From contig CM040443.1 of NCBI GenBank assembly GCA_022749755.1, forward strand, positions 13,159,744-13,223,743: a DNA stretch of 64,000 bases. Direction: 5' to 3'. The notes below the pieces were generated by a model that saw only the letters and a list, made by a program, of their open reading frames with translations, had not been told where the DNA came from and made no database searches. This DNA comes from Azadirachta indica (Eukaryota; Streptophyta; Magnoliopsida; Sapindales; Meliaceae). Positions 48,672 through 60,700 of this stretch are shown here, piece after piece (positions within the stretch are counted from its first letter, which is position 1; every line of letters begins with the position of its first letter). The translations under genes and the position numbers were made by a program.

Positions 48672-48784
48672 AGAGGGGTAAATTTATCCATAAAATTATG
48701 AGTTAGGTATTTTTGAAAAAGTTTTTGAATAGTGGTTATTTTAGAAAAGTGACAGTAAACAGTGGTTACTATTGCAAATTTCCC
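48672..48784 (-). repeat. Right terminal inverted repeat of the MULE
   Basis: Reverse complement begins GGGAAATTTGCAATAGTAAC and matches the left end. Confidence 0.92.
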
Positions 48785-49074
48785 ATAAATCTAAGCTTGG
48801 CCATTTTGCTTATTGCAAAAGGAAAAGGAAAAAAAAAAGAAGCAAACTGAAAGCCCAAGATAGAAACCAAGAGAAGAGAAGAAAGAAAATAAGAAAAGGG
48901 GAAAAAGAAAGGAAAAGAAAGAAGGTTTGGTTTGAATTTATGTTTTTAGATAATTAATTTTGATTTTAAAGATTGGAAAATTATTTAGTTATAGAGATTT
49001 AAATTGTTAGTGCATAGATACACATTTAAATACACATATATATGTATGTTTCTAGATAATGAAGTTTAGATCAT

Positions 49075-49110
<36 letters not shown>

Positions 49111-50197
49111 GTTAAATTGATGTTAAAAGGTAATTCAAAGAAGAAAGAGAAGTCGACAGAGCAATAGAATTGTTACACGTTTATTAGGTAGGTATTTATA
49201 TGCATTAGGTGGATTTTGATTTTAAAACTGAAAAGTAGGATATGTTTAATTACATTTAATAGTTTTGATAAATATTTATCAAATTCTTGAATTATCATGT
49301 GTTGATTTAATTAATTATTTTTCGAATAAATAGTAATTTTTATATAAATGTTATATTTACAAATTTAGTGGAAAACTTGTATCAACACGTGTTGTGCCTT
49401 TATAAATGGATATTTTTTTTGAAATGTTTTACAATAATTCAATAAATGAACATATAATGGCCACGATTATTATTGTGATGTGAAACCAGTGTTTAGAGTG
49501 ACGGTCCTTGAGAATAATGCTCTTAAATTACGTTTTTATTGGGACAATGGTCCCTGAAAATAATGCCTGTAAAAGTCATTTTTGATAGGGTGACGATACC
49601 TAGAAATAATGCCTTTAAAGTACATATGACTAGCTTTTGGGGTAACAGTTCTTCAAAATAATGCCCATAAGTATGCAAGAACAAAATTAATGAAAATTGT
49701 TTTTAAATAATGGAATTATTGTGTTTTAGGTTGAAATTGAGATTTTGACTTGAAATTTTACTATACTCTTATCGGAAATTAAGAAGTGTTTTTTATGTTC
49801 AAATTTGTTTATTATAAATTTTAAAATTGCCTTTATATATAAATATTCACTGATCATTAGCTCATCTCTATTTTTCAAATTTAAACAATGTTGGAGGTTT
49901 ATAAGTAAAAGACAGATGATATTTCAGGACAAAGATTTTTGCTACTTTTGAAACTACATATAATTATAGGTGTAGAAGTTCATAACGTATAGTTTTGATG
50001 TGTTTTCTATATTTGTACCTAAATTTTTTAAATAGTGAAATCGGTTATATTTGTTGAGTAATGAAATAAAGCAATTGGTGCTAAATTTTATTAGGAGTAT
50101 TAGAACGAAAGTTTAAAAATTATATGATTATATACTTGGCACATGTCATATTATAGAGAAAATTTTGCTGAAATTTCTTACAGTGAGGAATGGTACA
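48785..50197 (+). repeat. 5' LTR of the Tekay-like element, second part
   Basis: Starts with the second target copy ATAAATCTA, aligns with 56124-57465 and ends at ..GGTACA. It includes a (TTA)n tract at about 49080-49110. Confidence 0.9.
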
Positions 50198-50216
50198 ATA
50201 CGGGTATCAAAGCTTA
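50198..50216 (+). other. Primer-binding site of the Tekay-like element
   Basis: GGGTATCAAAGC directly after the LTR resembles the tRNA-Met primer site TGGTATCAGAGC. Confidence 0.6.
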
Positions 50217-50339
50217 AGTTAAGATTCTGTAAACATCTTTTATGATAGTGAGAAAGTTTTAGGGACATTTTAGCTTATTGTTACCTATACCTTATTATTC
50301 TATGTGAATTTATAATTTTAATATTATTTGATCTTGTAG

Positions 50340-52050
50340 TATGGGAAGAACCAAATACGACAGATAGACCTATATGACTAGAAATAAGCAGTATGCTCTA
50401 AGTAGTGTTCTCGCGAAGGATTTGCAAAAGATGTATGTTAACAAAAGAGAGAGAGATTGGCAGGGACTATTAAACATTATTCGGATACTGATCCAAGTCC
50501 ATATGCTCCTCAATATGTGAAGAATAAGGCATTAATGGGTTTAAAGGTCTACGGCAAGGGAGTGAATTAGAATATGCTTGTGACACGACATTTATTCTAT
50601 ACTAGGAGATTTTTAAACACATACAGGATCGAAAAGCTCTAAGTGAAGGAGTTAAAAGAAAGTTTAGCAGATAAGACAGGTCCAGAAGGTGAAAAGAGTA
50701 TAATTGGTGAGACTAGTGAAAATAAATCAGTGATTCTAAACCTTGTTAGAATGGAGGAACCTTTGAGCCTGTTGTTATCGAAAACACTTATGTGAAGAGG
50801 TTGTGAGATGGCGTAGGAAAGACAAACTAGATAATGATTAACCTTTTGTATGTATATAGTAGATTTGTATATACTTACATAGGATAACTTAGGTTTTATT
50901 ATCTTTTGAGTACCCTTCGTTGGTTTTGTTGTAAAGTGTTATAAACTTATATGGTCAATGTGTGAGTGACTTTTGTTTTACTTGTGTTATTGAGACTTAT
51001 TTATTTTATGTTGCTTTACTTTGACTGTTATGACATGAAATCTATTGTTTCACTATGTCTGATAACAGAGAAACAGATGCATACTTTTCACAAAGATAGG
51101 AAGACTTTGGTGAATTTTTCCAAACGATGGGAGACTTTATTACTGTTTTTTATGGGTTCACCAGTAATTCACAAAACCAGGATAATGGTAATGGGAGTCA
51201 GAATATGTCAGGGTTGAGTGAATTTAAGAAACTCAATCTTTCAACTTTTAACATAAAGTCTAATTCATTAATTGTTGATGAATGAGCGGAATAAATTAAC
51301 CAAAATTTGGATGCTATGCAAGCGCCCAAGGAGATTTGGGTTAAACTTGCAACATTTTAATTGGTTAAGCAAGCAAATCATTGGTATAATACTATTAAGA
51401 TTACAAAGCAAAAGGAAGAATGGACGTGGGATACTTTCAAAAAAGCCTTCATGGGTAAATATTTTCTTAAGGTATTTCGTGATACCATGTTAAATGAATT
51501 TATTCATCTAACTCAAAGAATATATCAGTGGCACAATATGAGGCAAGGTTTAAGGCACTAAGCCAATTTGCTACTCTAATAATTTCGAGGAAGAAAGATA
51601 AAATTAAGGGGTTTGTGAAAGGTTTAAAGCAATCAATTTAACACGAACTTATAGTGTTGAAACTTCAGAACTATTCAGAAATGGTTGAACAAATTTTAAT
51701 TGATAGAGTAAGATGAGGAAGAGATCAAGCAAATAGTGGAATCAAAGAAGAGAAATTCTGACCAGAAGCTTCCTAAGTGAGGAGAGAAGAGACAGATGAA
51801 AAGTCAGTCTCTTAGCCATGACAACCGAAGTTCCTACAAGATACCAGGTGTGTGTTTTAATTGTGGGTAACAAGGTCATCACTGAAATATGTGTTTGCAT
51901 TTAAGGTAGACACAAGACTAAACAACTAAATCTGTTTAGGGAAGTACCCAAAATAACAAAGGTCCCATACACCTTTAAGTGTATGTTTTAAATGTGGGGA
52001 ACGTGACCGTTATCGAAACCAGTATCGATGTTTGATGCAGACACTGAGTC
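50340..52050 (+). pseudogene. gag remnant of the Tekay-like element
   Basis: Broken Gag reading frames. The capsid-like segment is seen at about 51330-51560 (LVKQANHWYNTIKITK, then WDTFKKAFMGKYFLKVFRD). Two degenerate zinc-knuckle stretches follow (CFNCG near 51855 and CFKCGERDRYR near 51990). Stops and frameshifts throughout. Confidence 0.75.
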
Positions 52051-52189
52051 AAATAAATAGTTTATATTAGAGGAATACCCAAAATAACAAAGTCAGTAGG
52101 ATAGGTAGCCTCAACAAAGAAACAATGAACAATCACCTTAGAGACCCTAAGTATCACACAATTAAGAAAACCTAAAATTTAGAGATTGA

Positions 52190-55100
52190 ACCTTTAGAAC
52201 ATGAGTTGTCAGTTGAAATGATTGTTGAAGGTGGAATAAATTTAAATAGAATATGTCATAATTGTGAAATTGACGTAAGTGATTGTAAGGTTACATTTGG
52301 GTTAGTTGTGATGAAAATGGTGTATTACGACATGATACTGGGTATGGATTGACTATCATCTTTTCATGCCACTATAAATTGTCAAAAACTATTAATCTCT
52401 CTAATGGCGAAAGGTTTTATATCTTTGAAGGTATAGAGAATAATCATCATTGTACCTATATTGGGTACAATGAACATAAAGATTATTTAGAATGGTTGGC
52501 TAGTGTGATGAGTTATGATACTAGTGATTTAGTAACTCCAACTATTCCAATAATTGATGAATTTTAAGATGTATTTTCCTAAGATGATTTACCTAAATTA
52601 TCCCCTAAGAGAGAGGTAGATTTTACTATTGATACGTATCTTGATACCTCACTAGTTTCAGTAGCCCCTCATAGAATGGTATCAATTGAACTAAAAGAGT
52701 TGAAGATTCAGTTGCAGGAGTTACAAGATAAAGGGTTTATTTGACCTAGTACTTCTTCTTGGGGAGTATCAGTTTTATTTGCTAAAAAGAAAGATGGGAG
52801 CTTGAGATTGTGTGTAGACTATAGACAATTGAACCGGGTGACAGTGAAGAACAAATGTCCTTTGCCTAGAATTGATGACTTGTTTGATCAACTACGTGGT
52901 TCTAGATACTTTTCGAAGATTGATCTTCGATCTGGCAACCATCAGCTAAGAGTGAAAGATAAAAATATTTTGAAGATGGCCTTTTGTAGTAGGTATGGAC
53001 ATCTTGAGTTTGTAGTGATGCCATTTGATTTAATAAATGCTCTTGCAACTTTATGGATATAATGCATAAAATTTTCACTCTTACCTTGATCAGTTTGTGG
53101 TAGTGTTTGTCAATGATATTTTAATATATTATAAGTCAGAGAAGGAGCATGGATAACATTTGCGCATTATTTTGTAAGTGTTAAAGGAACATCATTTATA
53201 CGCGAAATTAAGTAAGTGTGAGTTCTGCATGATTGAGGTTAAATTTCTTGAAATTGTGCTGTATAAAGAAGGTATTTTTATACATTCTGCTAAAATAGAG
53301 GTGGTGCTTAACTGAAATAGACCAAAAAATATGTTTGACATTAGAAGATTCCTGGGTTTAGTAGGACATTATCGTAGATTTGTAAAAGATTTCTTTCGAA
53401 TAACAACACTTTTGACTTAATTAATTAGAAAATGGGTGAAATTTGAGTGGAATGATGAATATGAGTAAACTTATATAAAGTTGAAAAATCATTTGACCTC
53501 AAGCCCAATTTTAATTATTCCTGAATGAGTTGTAAGATATACAGTTTATTAAGATGCTTTACGTGTAGGTCTTGATTGTGTTTTAATGCAGTTAAGGAGA
53601 GTAGTGGTATATGGTTCACGCTGAAGACCCATAAGCATAACTATCCTACACATGACTTAGAGTTTGTAGCCATAAGAGTCTTCGATATCCTTTTACTTAA
53701 AAGGATCTTAACTTAAAGCAGATAAGGTGGATGGAGTATTTAGAAGATTATGATTTCACTTTATATTACTAACCAGGCTAATGTGGTAGTAGATACTTTG
53801 AGTAGGAAATCTCATGACATATTGGCAAGATTTTCCTGTCATAGGTGGAAGATGTGTAATAATTTGGAGAATTTTGATTTAAGGATAAATGAAACATGAG
53901 GTCAACCCTTTCTATTCAGCTTAGTATCCCAACTTACCATCCTACAGAAGGTGATTACTGCTTAATAAATTGATCCTGAGCTAAATCAGTGTGAACCGAG
54001 TTAGAGAATGGTAAGGCCATAGAAAGGTGGCCTATAGATTCATGCAGTGGTTTAAGGTTTACCGGTAGATTTTTTATATGATCAGATGAGTCTCTTAGAA
54101 GAAAAGTACTTAGCGAGGCTCATAAAGATGTACCAAAACTTGCATAGATGTTTTTGGTGCAATGGGATGAAGAGAGACATGGGAGAATCTGTGGCTAAGT
54201 GTTTGACATGTCAACAAGTGAAAGTAGAATATTAAAAACTAGCAGAATTACTCTAACCTCTTCTAGTGGCTGAATGGAAATAGGAACATGTAATTATGGA
54301 TTTTATTAGGGGACTACCCAAAACCTGAAAAAATCATGAAAGTGTATGGGTAATTGTGGATAGGTTAACGAAATCTGCTCACTTTCTACTTGTCAAATCT
54401 GCTAATTCTCTAGAAACTTTGAGTAAATTGTATGTTTAAGAGATAGTGAGGTTGCATAGGGTGCCTTTATCAATTGTACCCAATAGAGATAAGATTTATA
54501 TCACAATTTTAGAGGAGTTTACAGAAAGTTATGGGCTCTTAATTGAATTTTAGTATAGCTTATCACCCTCAAACAGATGGTCAATCTAAGAAAATTATCA
54601 AAATATTAGAGGATATACTCAGATCTTGTGTTTTAGATTTTCAAGGCTTTTGGGTTAAGTATTTATCTTTAATCAAAATTTCTTACAATAATAGCTACCA
54701 ATCAAATCTTGGAATGGCTTATTTTGAGGCGTTGTATGGTAGGTCATGTCAATCTCCTACATGTTGTGCAAAGATTGGCAAGGCTTCACTTGTAGGTCTT
54801 GAATTGGTAAAAGAAACTACTGAAATTATATGTAATTTAAAGTTTTATAGGATTACGTGTTTGGCATATGTTACATTATGGAGGAAATTTCGTCGAATCT
54901 TCTTAGAACTAAGGATGTTACATATGGGCACTCAGTTGAATTTTAGTATAGCTTACCATTCTCAAATAAATGGTCAATCTAAGATAATTATCCAAATACT
55001 AAAGGATATGCTCGGATCTTGTGCTTTAAATTTTCAAGGCTCTTGAGCTGAGCATTTACCTTTAGTTGAATTTTTTTACAACAATAACTACTAATCAAGC

Positions 55101-55720
55101 CTTGGAATGGCTCCTTTTGAAGCATTGTATGATAGATCATGTTGATCTCCTACATATTTGGTAGAGATTGGTGAGGCTTCACTTGTAGGTCTTGAATTGG
55201 TAAAAGAAACTACTAAAAAGGTAAAAATGATTAGACAACGACTTTTTACAACTCAAAATCATCAGAAGAGTTATGTAAATCATAGACGAAATTCATTGGA
55301 ATTTGAAGTGGATAATCATATTTTTCTGAAAGTCAAATGTTATACTGGTATAGCCAGATTCAAGAAGAGTGGAAAACTTGCTCTAAGATTCATTGGTCCT
55401 TTTCAAATTTTGAAATGAGTTGGTCAAGTATCTTATAGATTAACTTTTACCTCTTCAGCTATAATAAATTCACAATGTTTTTCATGTCTTAGTGTTTAAG
55501 AAATACCAGCCAGATTCTTCATGTCTTGGAATGGAAATACCTGACATTAAATGAAAACGTTTCTTATGAAGAGAAACCCATTCAAATTCTAAATCATAAA
55601 GAACAAGTTTTTCGCAAAAAGATTATCCGATTGGTAAAGGTTTTGTGGCAACATCATAGAATTGTGGAAGCTACATGGGAAATTAAAGACCGAATGCAAT
55701 CTTAATATTTAGAACTATTT
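52190..55720 (+). pseudogene. pol remnant of the Tekay-like element
   Basis: The protease end is recognisable at about 52330-52385 (MILGMD, stop, LSSFHATINC). Reverse transcriptase is clearest at 52740-53060 ([20 protein letters not shown], then [17 protein letters not shown]); the catalytic motif reads FVNDILIY where Y/FxDD is expected, so the first Asp is lost. RNase H and integrase follow in pieces, with NFSIAYHPQTDGQSKKIIK at 54543. A chromodomain-like end near 55590-55715 reads ILNHKEQVFRKKIIRLVKVL. Part of the integrase is duplicated (54540-54830 and 54934-55217). Many stops. Confidence 0.85.
54540..55217 (+). repeat. Internal duplication of integrase with an LTR-end fragment between
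   Basis: The segment starting TTGAATTTTAGTATAGCTTA appears at 54543 and again at 54934, each about 285 bp and encoding the same integrase stretch (GLELVKETT at both ends). The roughly 90 bases between them (about 54838-54926, ending GGATGTTACA) match the 3' end of this element's LTR (57370-57465). Confidence 0.8.
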
Positions 55721-55771
55721 TTGTCGGGTATGCAAATTTTGAGGACGAAATTTTCTTAAGGTGAGGAGAAT

Positions 55772-57465
55772 TGTAATACCTAGATTTTTTTTTATTAATA
55801 CATATATATATAAATTAGAAAATAAGTATATTTATTGGAAATAGATAGATAAGTTTATATTTTTACAAGAAAAGAATTATTGGGTAATAATATTTTATTA
55901 TAGGTAAAAAATGAAAAATGTATAATTACGAGGTTTGAATGGAATTAAGTCAAAAAGTATTCTTTTCAAATTGCTTAATCGGTGAAAAAAAAATGAAATG
56001 AATGAAAAGAAAAGAAGACATGTGGCTACAAGAAAAAAAAATTGCATGGCATTTGTGTTGGTCAAATAAAAGAACACCAGATGGTGAAAGAATGATGGAG
56101 GCGGTGGGTATTTTATAGTGTATATAAATCTAAGTTTTGCCTTTTCCTTATTGTAAAAGGAAAAGATAAAAAAAAAAAAAGCAAATTGAAAGCCCAAGAC
56201 GGAAATTGAGATAAAAGAATAAAGAAAAAAAGAAAAGGGAGAAAAGAAGGAAAAGAAAGAAAGAAAGAAAAGAAAGAAGGTTTGGTTTGAATTTATATTT
56301 TTTAGATAAGTAATTTTGTTAGTATATAATATACGTTTAAATACACATATATATATATATGTATATTTTTAGATAATTAAGTTTAGATCATTATTGATTA
56401 TTATTATTATTGTTAAATTTATGTTAGGAGGTGATTCGAAAGAGAAAAAAAGTTGACAAAGTAATAGAATTGTTACAAATTTTTCAGGAAGATATTTATA
56501 TGCATTTGGTGAATTTTGGTTTTAAAACTAAAAAAATAATATTTTTGATAAATATTTATGAAATTTCTAAATTATCACATATTAATCTAATTAATTATTT
56601 TTAAATCAAATTTAAATATGAATATTATATTTTCAAATACAGTGAGAAATTCGTATCAATACATGTTACGACTTTATATATAAATGATTTTTTTTTGAAA
56701 ATATTGTGAAATAATTCGATAAATGAAAGTGTGATGGCCAGGGTTGTTGTTGTGATATGGCACCAGTGTTTGGGATGACTGTTCTTGAACATAATACTCC
56801 TAAAGTACATTTTTGTTGGGGAGACAATCCTTGAAAATAATACCCCTAAAGGTCGTTTTTTATGAGGCTACGATTCCTAAAAATAATGTCCGTACAGTAT
56901 GTATGGCCAGTTTTTGGGACAGCAGTTTTTCAGAATAATGCACGTAAAGTATATAAGAACAAAATTAATGGAAATTATTTTCAAGTAATGGAATTTTACG
57001 TTGTTATATATTGAAATTGAGATTTTGACTTGATATTCTACTACACTCTTGTTGGAAATTAAGAAATGCTTTTTATGTTTAAATTTATTTATTATAAATT
57101 TTAAAATTGCCTTTGTATATAAATATTTACTGGGTATTAACTTATCTCTACTTTTCAAATTTAAACAATGCTACAAATTTTATAAGTAAAAGATAAAGAA
57201 TATTCCAAAACAAAGACTTTTGTTACTTTTGAAACCATATGTGCAGGATTTCATAATGTACGGTTTTGATATATTTTCTATGTTTGTGCCTGAATTTTTG
57301 AAATAATAGAATTGGTTATATTTTGTTAATAATGAAATGAAACTATTGGTGTTGAATTATTGGTAGTGTTTAAAATGAAATGTTAAAATTCATAAGATTA
57401 TATATTTGGCACATGTATATATAGAGGAAATTCTGCCAAAATTTTTCAAAATTAGGGATGTTACA
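55772..57465 (+). repeat. 3' LTR of the Tekay-like element
   Basis: 1694 bp, beginning TGTAATACC after a purine-rich AAGGTGAGGAGAAT and ending GGGATGTTACA. It carries the uninterrupted MULE target at 56124-56132. Confidence 0.92.
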
Positions 57466-60400
57466 AATACCACAATATAGCATTAATACATGCACGAACA
57501 CATTGAATGCAACTTATACCTACACAATATAGTAAACTTACATACACAATATAGTAACCTTTTTCATCCTAGACTCAATTGAAATTAGCCATTATTCGAC
57601 TTTAATGTGAATACCCACACAATTTTAAACCTTATACATGTGAGTTTAAAATCAAGAAAAGTGGTACATGCATCAAACAATTGGGTATAAGGTTTACCTA
57701 GTTGAATCAATGGATTCCTTTGGTTGTAGAATTTTTTGAAGCTTGGTTACAGCTTTTTAGAGAGCCAAAATACTTTGATTTAGCTCAAACCTATTAGGTC
57801 TTTCATTTTCTCTCACTGATTACATACTTACAAAGGCAAGTAATGGCATAAAATTAGCTCCCGCTTCCCTCCATATCTCGACCCTCACTTCCATCTTGCA
57901 AGAGAGATGATCGATTTGGCAAAAAATGCCTTAAAAATCTGACATTACGTAGGTATTTTGGTTTGGGAGTTCTAAGCACAAAATTAAGCTAGCTTCTGCA
58001 AATGACTAATCTCTTGCAATAGTAAACCAAATAGGAAAAAGGTAAGTCTTTACTTCTTTGCCATAATACCCATATAACTAATGGCTTATGGACGAAATTA
58101 GATATCCCCAGGGGAGGTATGTGTTAATTGGGCCAAACATTCTATCTAACGTTAAAAAGTCAAACTTCAAGGGACATATTACAAATCAAATTAACATTGA
58201 TTTTTAAGTTATTAGCACATAATTAGATACTTTTCTCAAATTAGTATTTGGGAATATATTACAAATGATATTAAATATGTAAAATTTCTTTTTTATCTTT
58301 ATGTTACAATTACTTATGATGTTATATTTATAGATTAATAAAGTTACATTATTGACAAATTTATTTGCTTGATTTTTTTACATCACTTAGACAATAAATA
58401 ATAATTAGTTATACATTATTAATGTTCTATATTTTTATTAATTTTTAAAATGTTTGAAAATGTAGTATCTTAGGTATAATAAAATAGTTATTAGAATTTC
58501 TGCATAAGTGAGATTATTTTAGTCATTTACGATCTTTTTAGTTAGTCAACTACTTAATTTTTATTAATTTTTATTTTCACAAACTGCAGGGAGGTGTGTG
58601 AAAATAACCCATATAAATCTGTGAACTGTAATGAACGCTCCTACCCTTTTTTTAAATTCTAAAGCTTTGTTTTGTAAGGGATAGCTGAGCAAAAGCTCAG
58701 CTGTCAATGCCTCTACTAACTTAGGTTGCCAAAATTTTAATTTATGAATAATTGATATTTTTATCCTTAGAATTTATAAAAATAAATAAATTAACATGAT
58801 TTTCACAATTTTAACAATTAATCCCTTATTTTAACATTTTCATACTGATAAATTAAGAATATTAATATTAAAAAATTATTCTAATTTATTTTTGCATAAA
58901 AAATACAGGGACTAAAACATTATTATTCAAGCTGCTACAATACCCTAGACAACTGGGCCGGACTCCATGTTGGACGGTCCAATTTGTTTGGTATCCACGG
59001 GGAACCCGGCTCGGTTAGGTCTGTCAGGCTATGCCTGGCCCAAGTATGATGAACTTTACTAGACACGAGTGTGGGTCAGGCACAGCCCAGTAGCCCATGA
59101 CTCCCGCCTCTTCTTTTATAATCCAAAATTTTTGCCCTTTCTAATTAAAATTTTATTTTAATTAAGTTGATTTAATAATTACGTTTTTAAATTAAAAATT
59201 TATTTGTTTCGTGTATTTTTTACAAATATTTACAAATAAAATATTTTAAATTAACTAAAAATTTTAATTTAAATGATCAATTTTTTAAAAAATTTAAATG
59301 TTCAACTTAAAAGTAATTTTAGCGGTTAAAAGTTATTTTAAATGTTTGGTAAATTCTAAATTTATTTATAATTGTTAAACTCAAACATTTAAACTATTCA
59401 AAAAAATTATACATTTAAATGAATTTCATAAATATTTTTAAAGTGCTGATTTAAAATTTGTAAAAATGATGTTTTGAAAATTGAGTTTTTAGGAATAGAA
59501 AATATGTTTAATAGTATTTTTTAAAAGTAATTTTCTAAAAGAGAAAACAACTTGAACTTGTTTGGTATTATTTTTAAAAATAAGTGAGATAATTACTTCA
59601 ACAATAAAAATTATAACTAATTTATAAAATTATTTTAAAAAATAGCAAAAAAGAAAAAGTTGTTTTTGAAAATAAAAACTAAATTTTAGAAATTTACAGA
59701 AGGCAGGCTTAATTTTTAAAACTTTTGTCTTCTTAAAAGGTATTAATTTTGTAAACTTACAGGATTAAAATGTAATTTTAATGTACCATAGGGGTATTTT
59801 TATAAAAAGTACAATAGGGGGACAAAATCCCAATGTCCGGTTTCCCTCCAAATATTCCCCAAATTTAACTCACTACGAGTGGACCAAATGAAACTCCGTC
59901 CATCAGACAACGCAAGCCAACCAACCAAATCCACGTCTCACACATTCTTTTACCTCATCACCGCCGTCCCCTACTTCAGGACCGAATCTACCATCATTGG
60001 CCAATTTTGCGTTTTCCCTTCTTTTTCTTTTATCCTAAAAATAATAAAATGACCATTTTTAATTTTTAAAAAGTAGTAAGTGTTTACTCCCATTCACGTG
60101 ACGAAAATGAGATTTTATTCTTCCCGTTTGAATTGGTGTCAAATTTCGTTTAAACTGAACACAAATTTTCATGAGATATCAAATTTATGTATATTTTGAC
60201 TTTAAATAATATTTTTAACTTAATATTAATAAATTGTATATATAATTTATAATATTAAAAAAATATAAATATAAATATAAAATAAAGTTAAAATATAAAT
60301 ATAAAATAAAGTTAAAATATAAATAAATATAAAAATAACAAAATAAATGTAAAAATGATCATAAATTTTTTAAATATAACTTAAATTTGAATAATTAAGT

Positions 60401-60700
60401 GAATTATTCAATTTTATGTGAGAAATTTCAAATATACCTTAAATATAAAATATATATTTTAAAATCCGTGTTACAAAACAAATGGACGTAAAGAGTGCAT
60501 CTAATGAATTATAATCACAATAATTTATCAACATGAGTAGGTGGAGGCTCTTGATTGGCCCAATTAATTATTTAATCCTGTAATTAGTAAAAATAAAGGG
60601 AAAGAAAAGAAAAGAAAATAGAAGAAATTGTTTCCTATTTTGTTTTAAAAATCAAAATTTGAGTCCAGTTGCGAACTGAATCAGAAAGGTTAACTAAAAG
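57466..60700. other. AT-rich intergenic region
   Basis: No gene recognised. A GC-richer patch at about 58930-59105 (with GGGCCGGACTCCATG) may be a decayed transposon end, unproven. The last part becomes pyrimidine-rich and should hold the promoter of the next gene. Confidence 0.4.

Larger units (their letters stand above)
35943..48784. mobile_element. Mutator-like element (MULE) with transposase and Ulp1-type gene
   Basis: A 12842-bp element flanked by perfect 9-bp duplications ATAAATCTA (35934-35942 and 48785-48793). Its terminal inverted repeats start GGGAAATTTGCAATAGTAAC and extend about 110 bp. The uninterrupted target is visible in the 3' LTR at 56124-56132. Inside are a MuDR-type transposase on the plus strand and a DUF1985/Ulp1-protease gene on the minus strand, the combination known from Kaonashi-type MULEs of plants, plus long repeat arrays. 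Both genes carry stops, so the copy is probably not autonomous now. Confidence 0.95.
35562..57465 (+). mobile_element. Large decayed Ty3/gypsy (Tekay-like) element, split by a Mutator element
   Basis: The 5' LTR begins TGTAATAC at 35562, is interrupted at 35942 by the Mutator-like element, resumes at 48794 and ends at 50197. The internal region with gag and pol remnants spans 50198-55771, and the 3' LTR is 55772-57465. The flanks AACAC and AATAC suggest a 5-bp target duplication with one change. A chromodomain remnant before the 3' LTR and the tRNA-Met primer site fit the Tekay-type chromoviruses. Without the insert the element is about 9.05 kb. Confidence 0.9.

Noticed and set aside
52740..53060. 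Endogenous pararetrovirus (caulimovirus-type) reverse transcriptase
   Set aside because: The RT lies between long LTRs with integrase and chromodomain remnants downstream, which fits a gypsy element.
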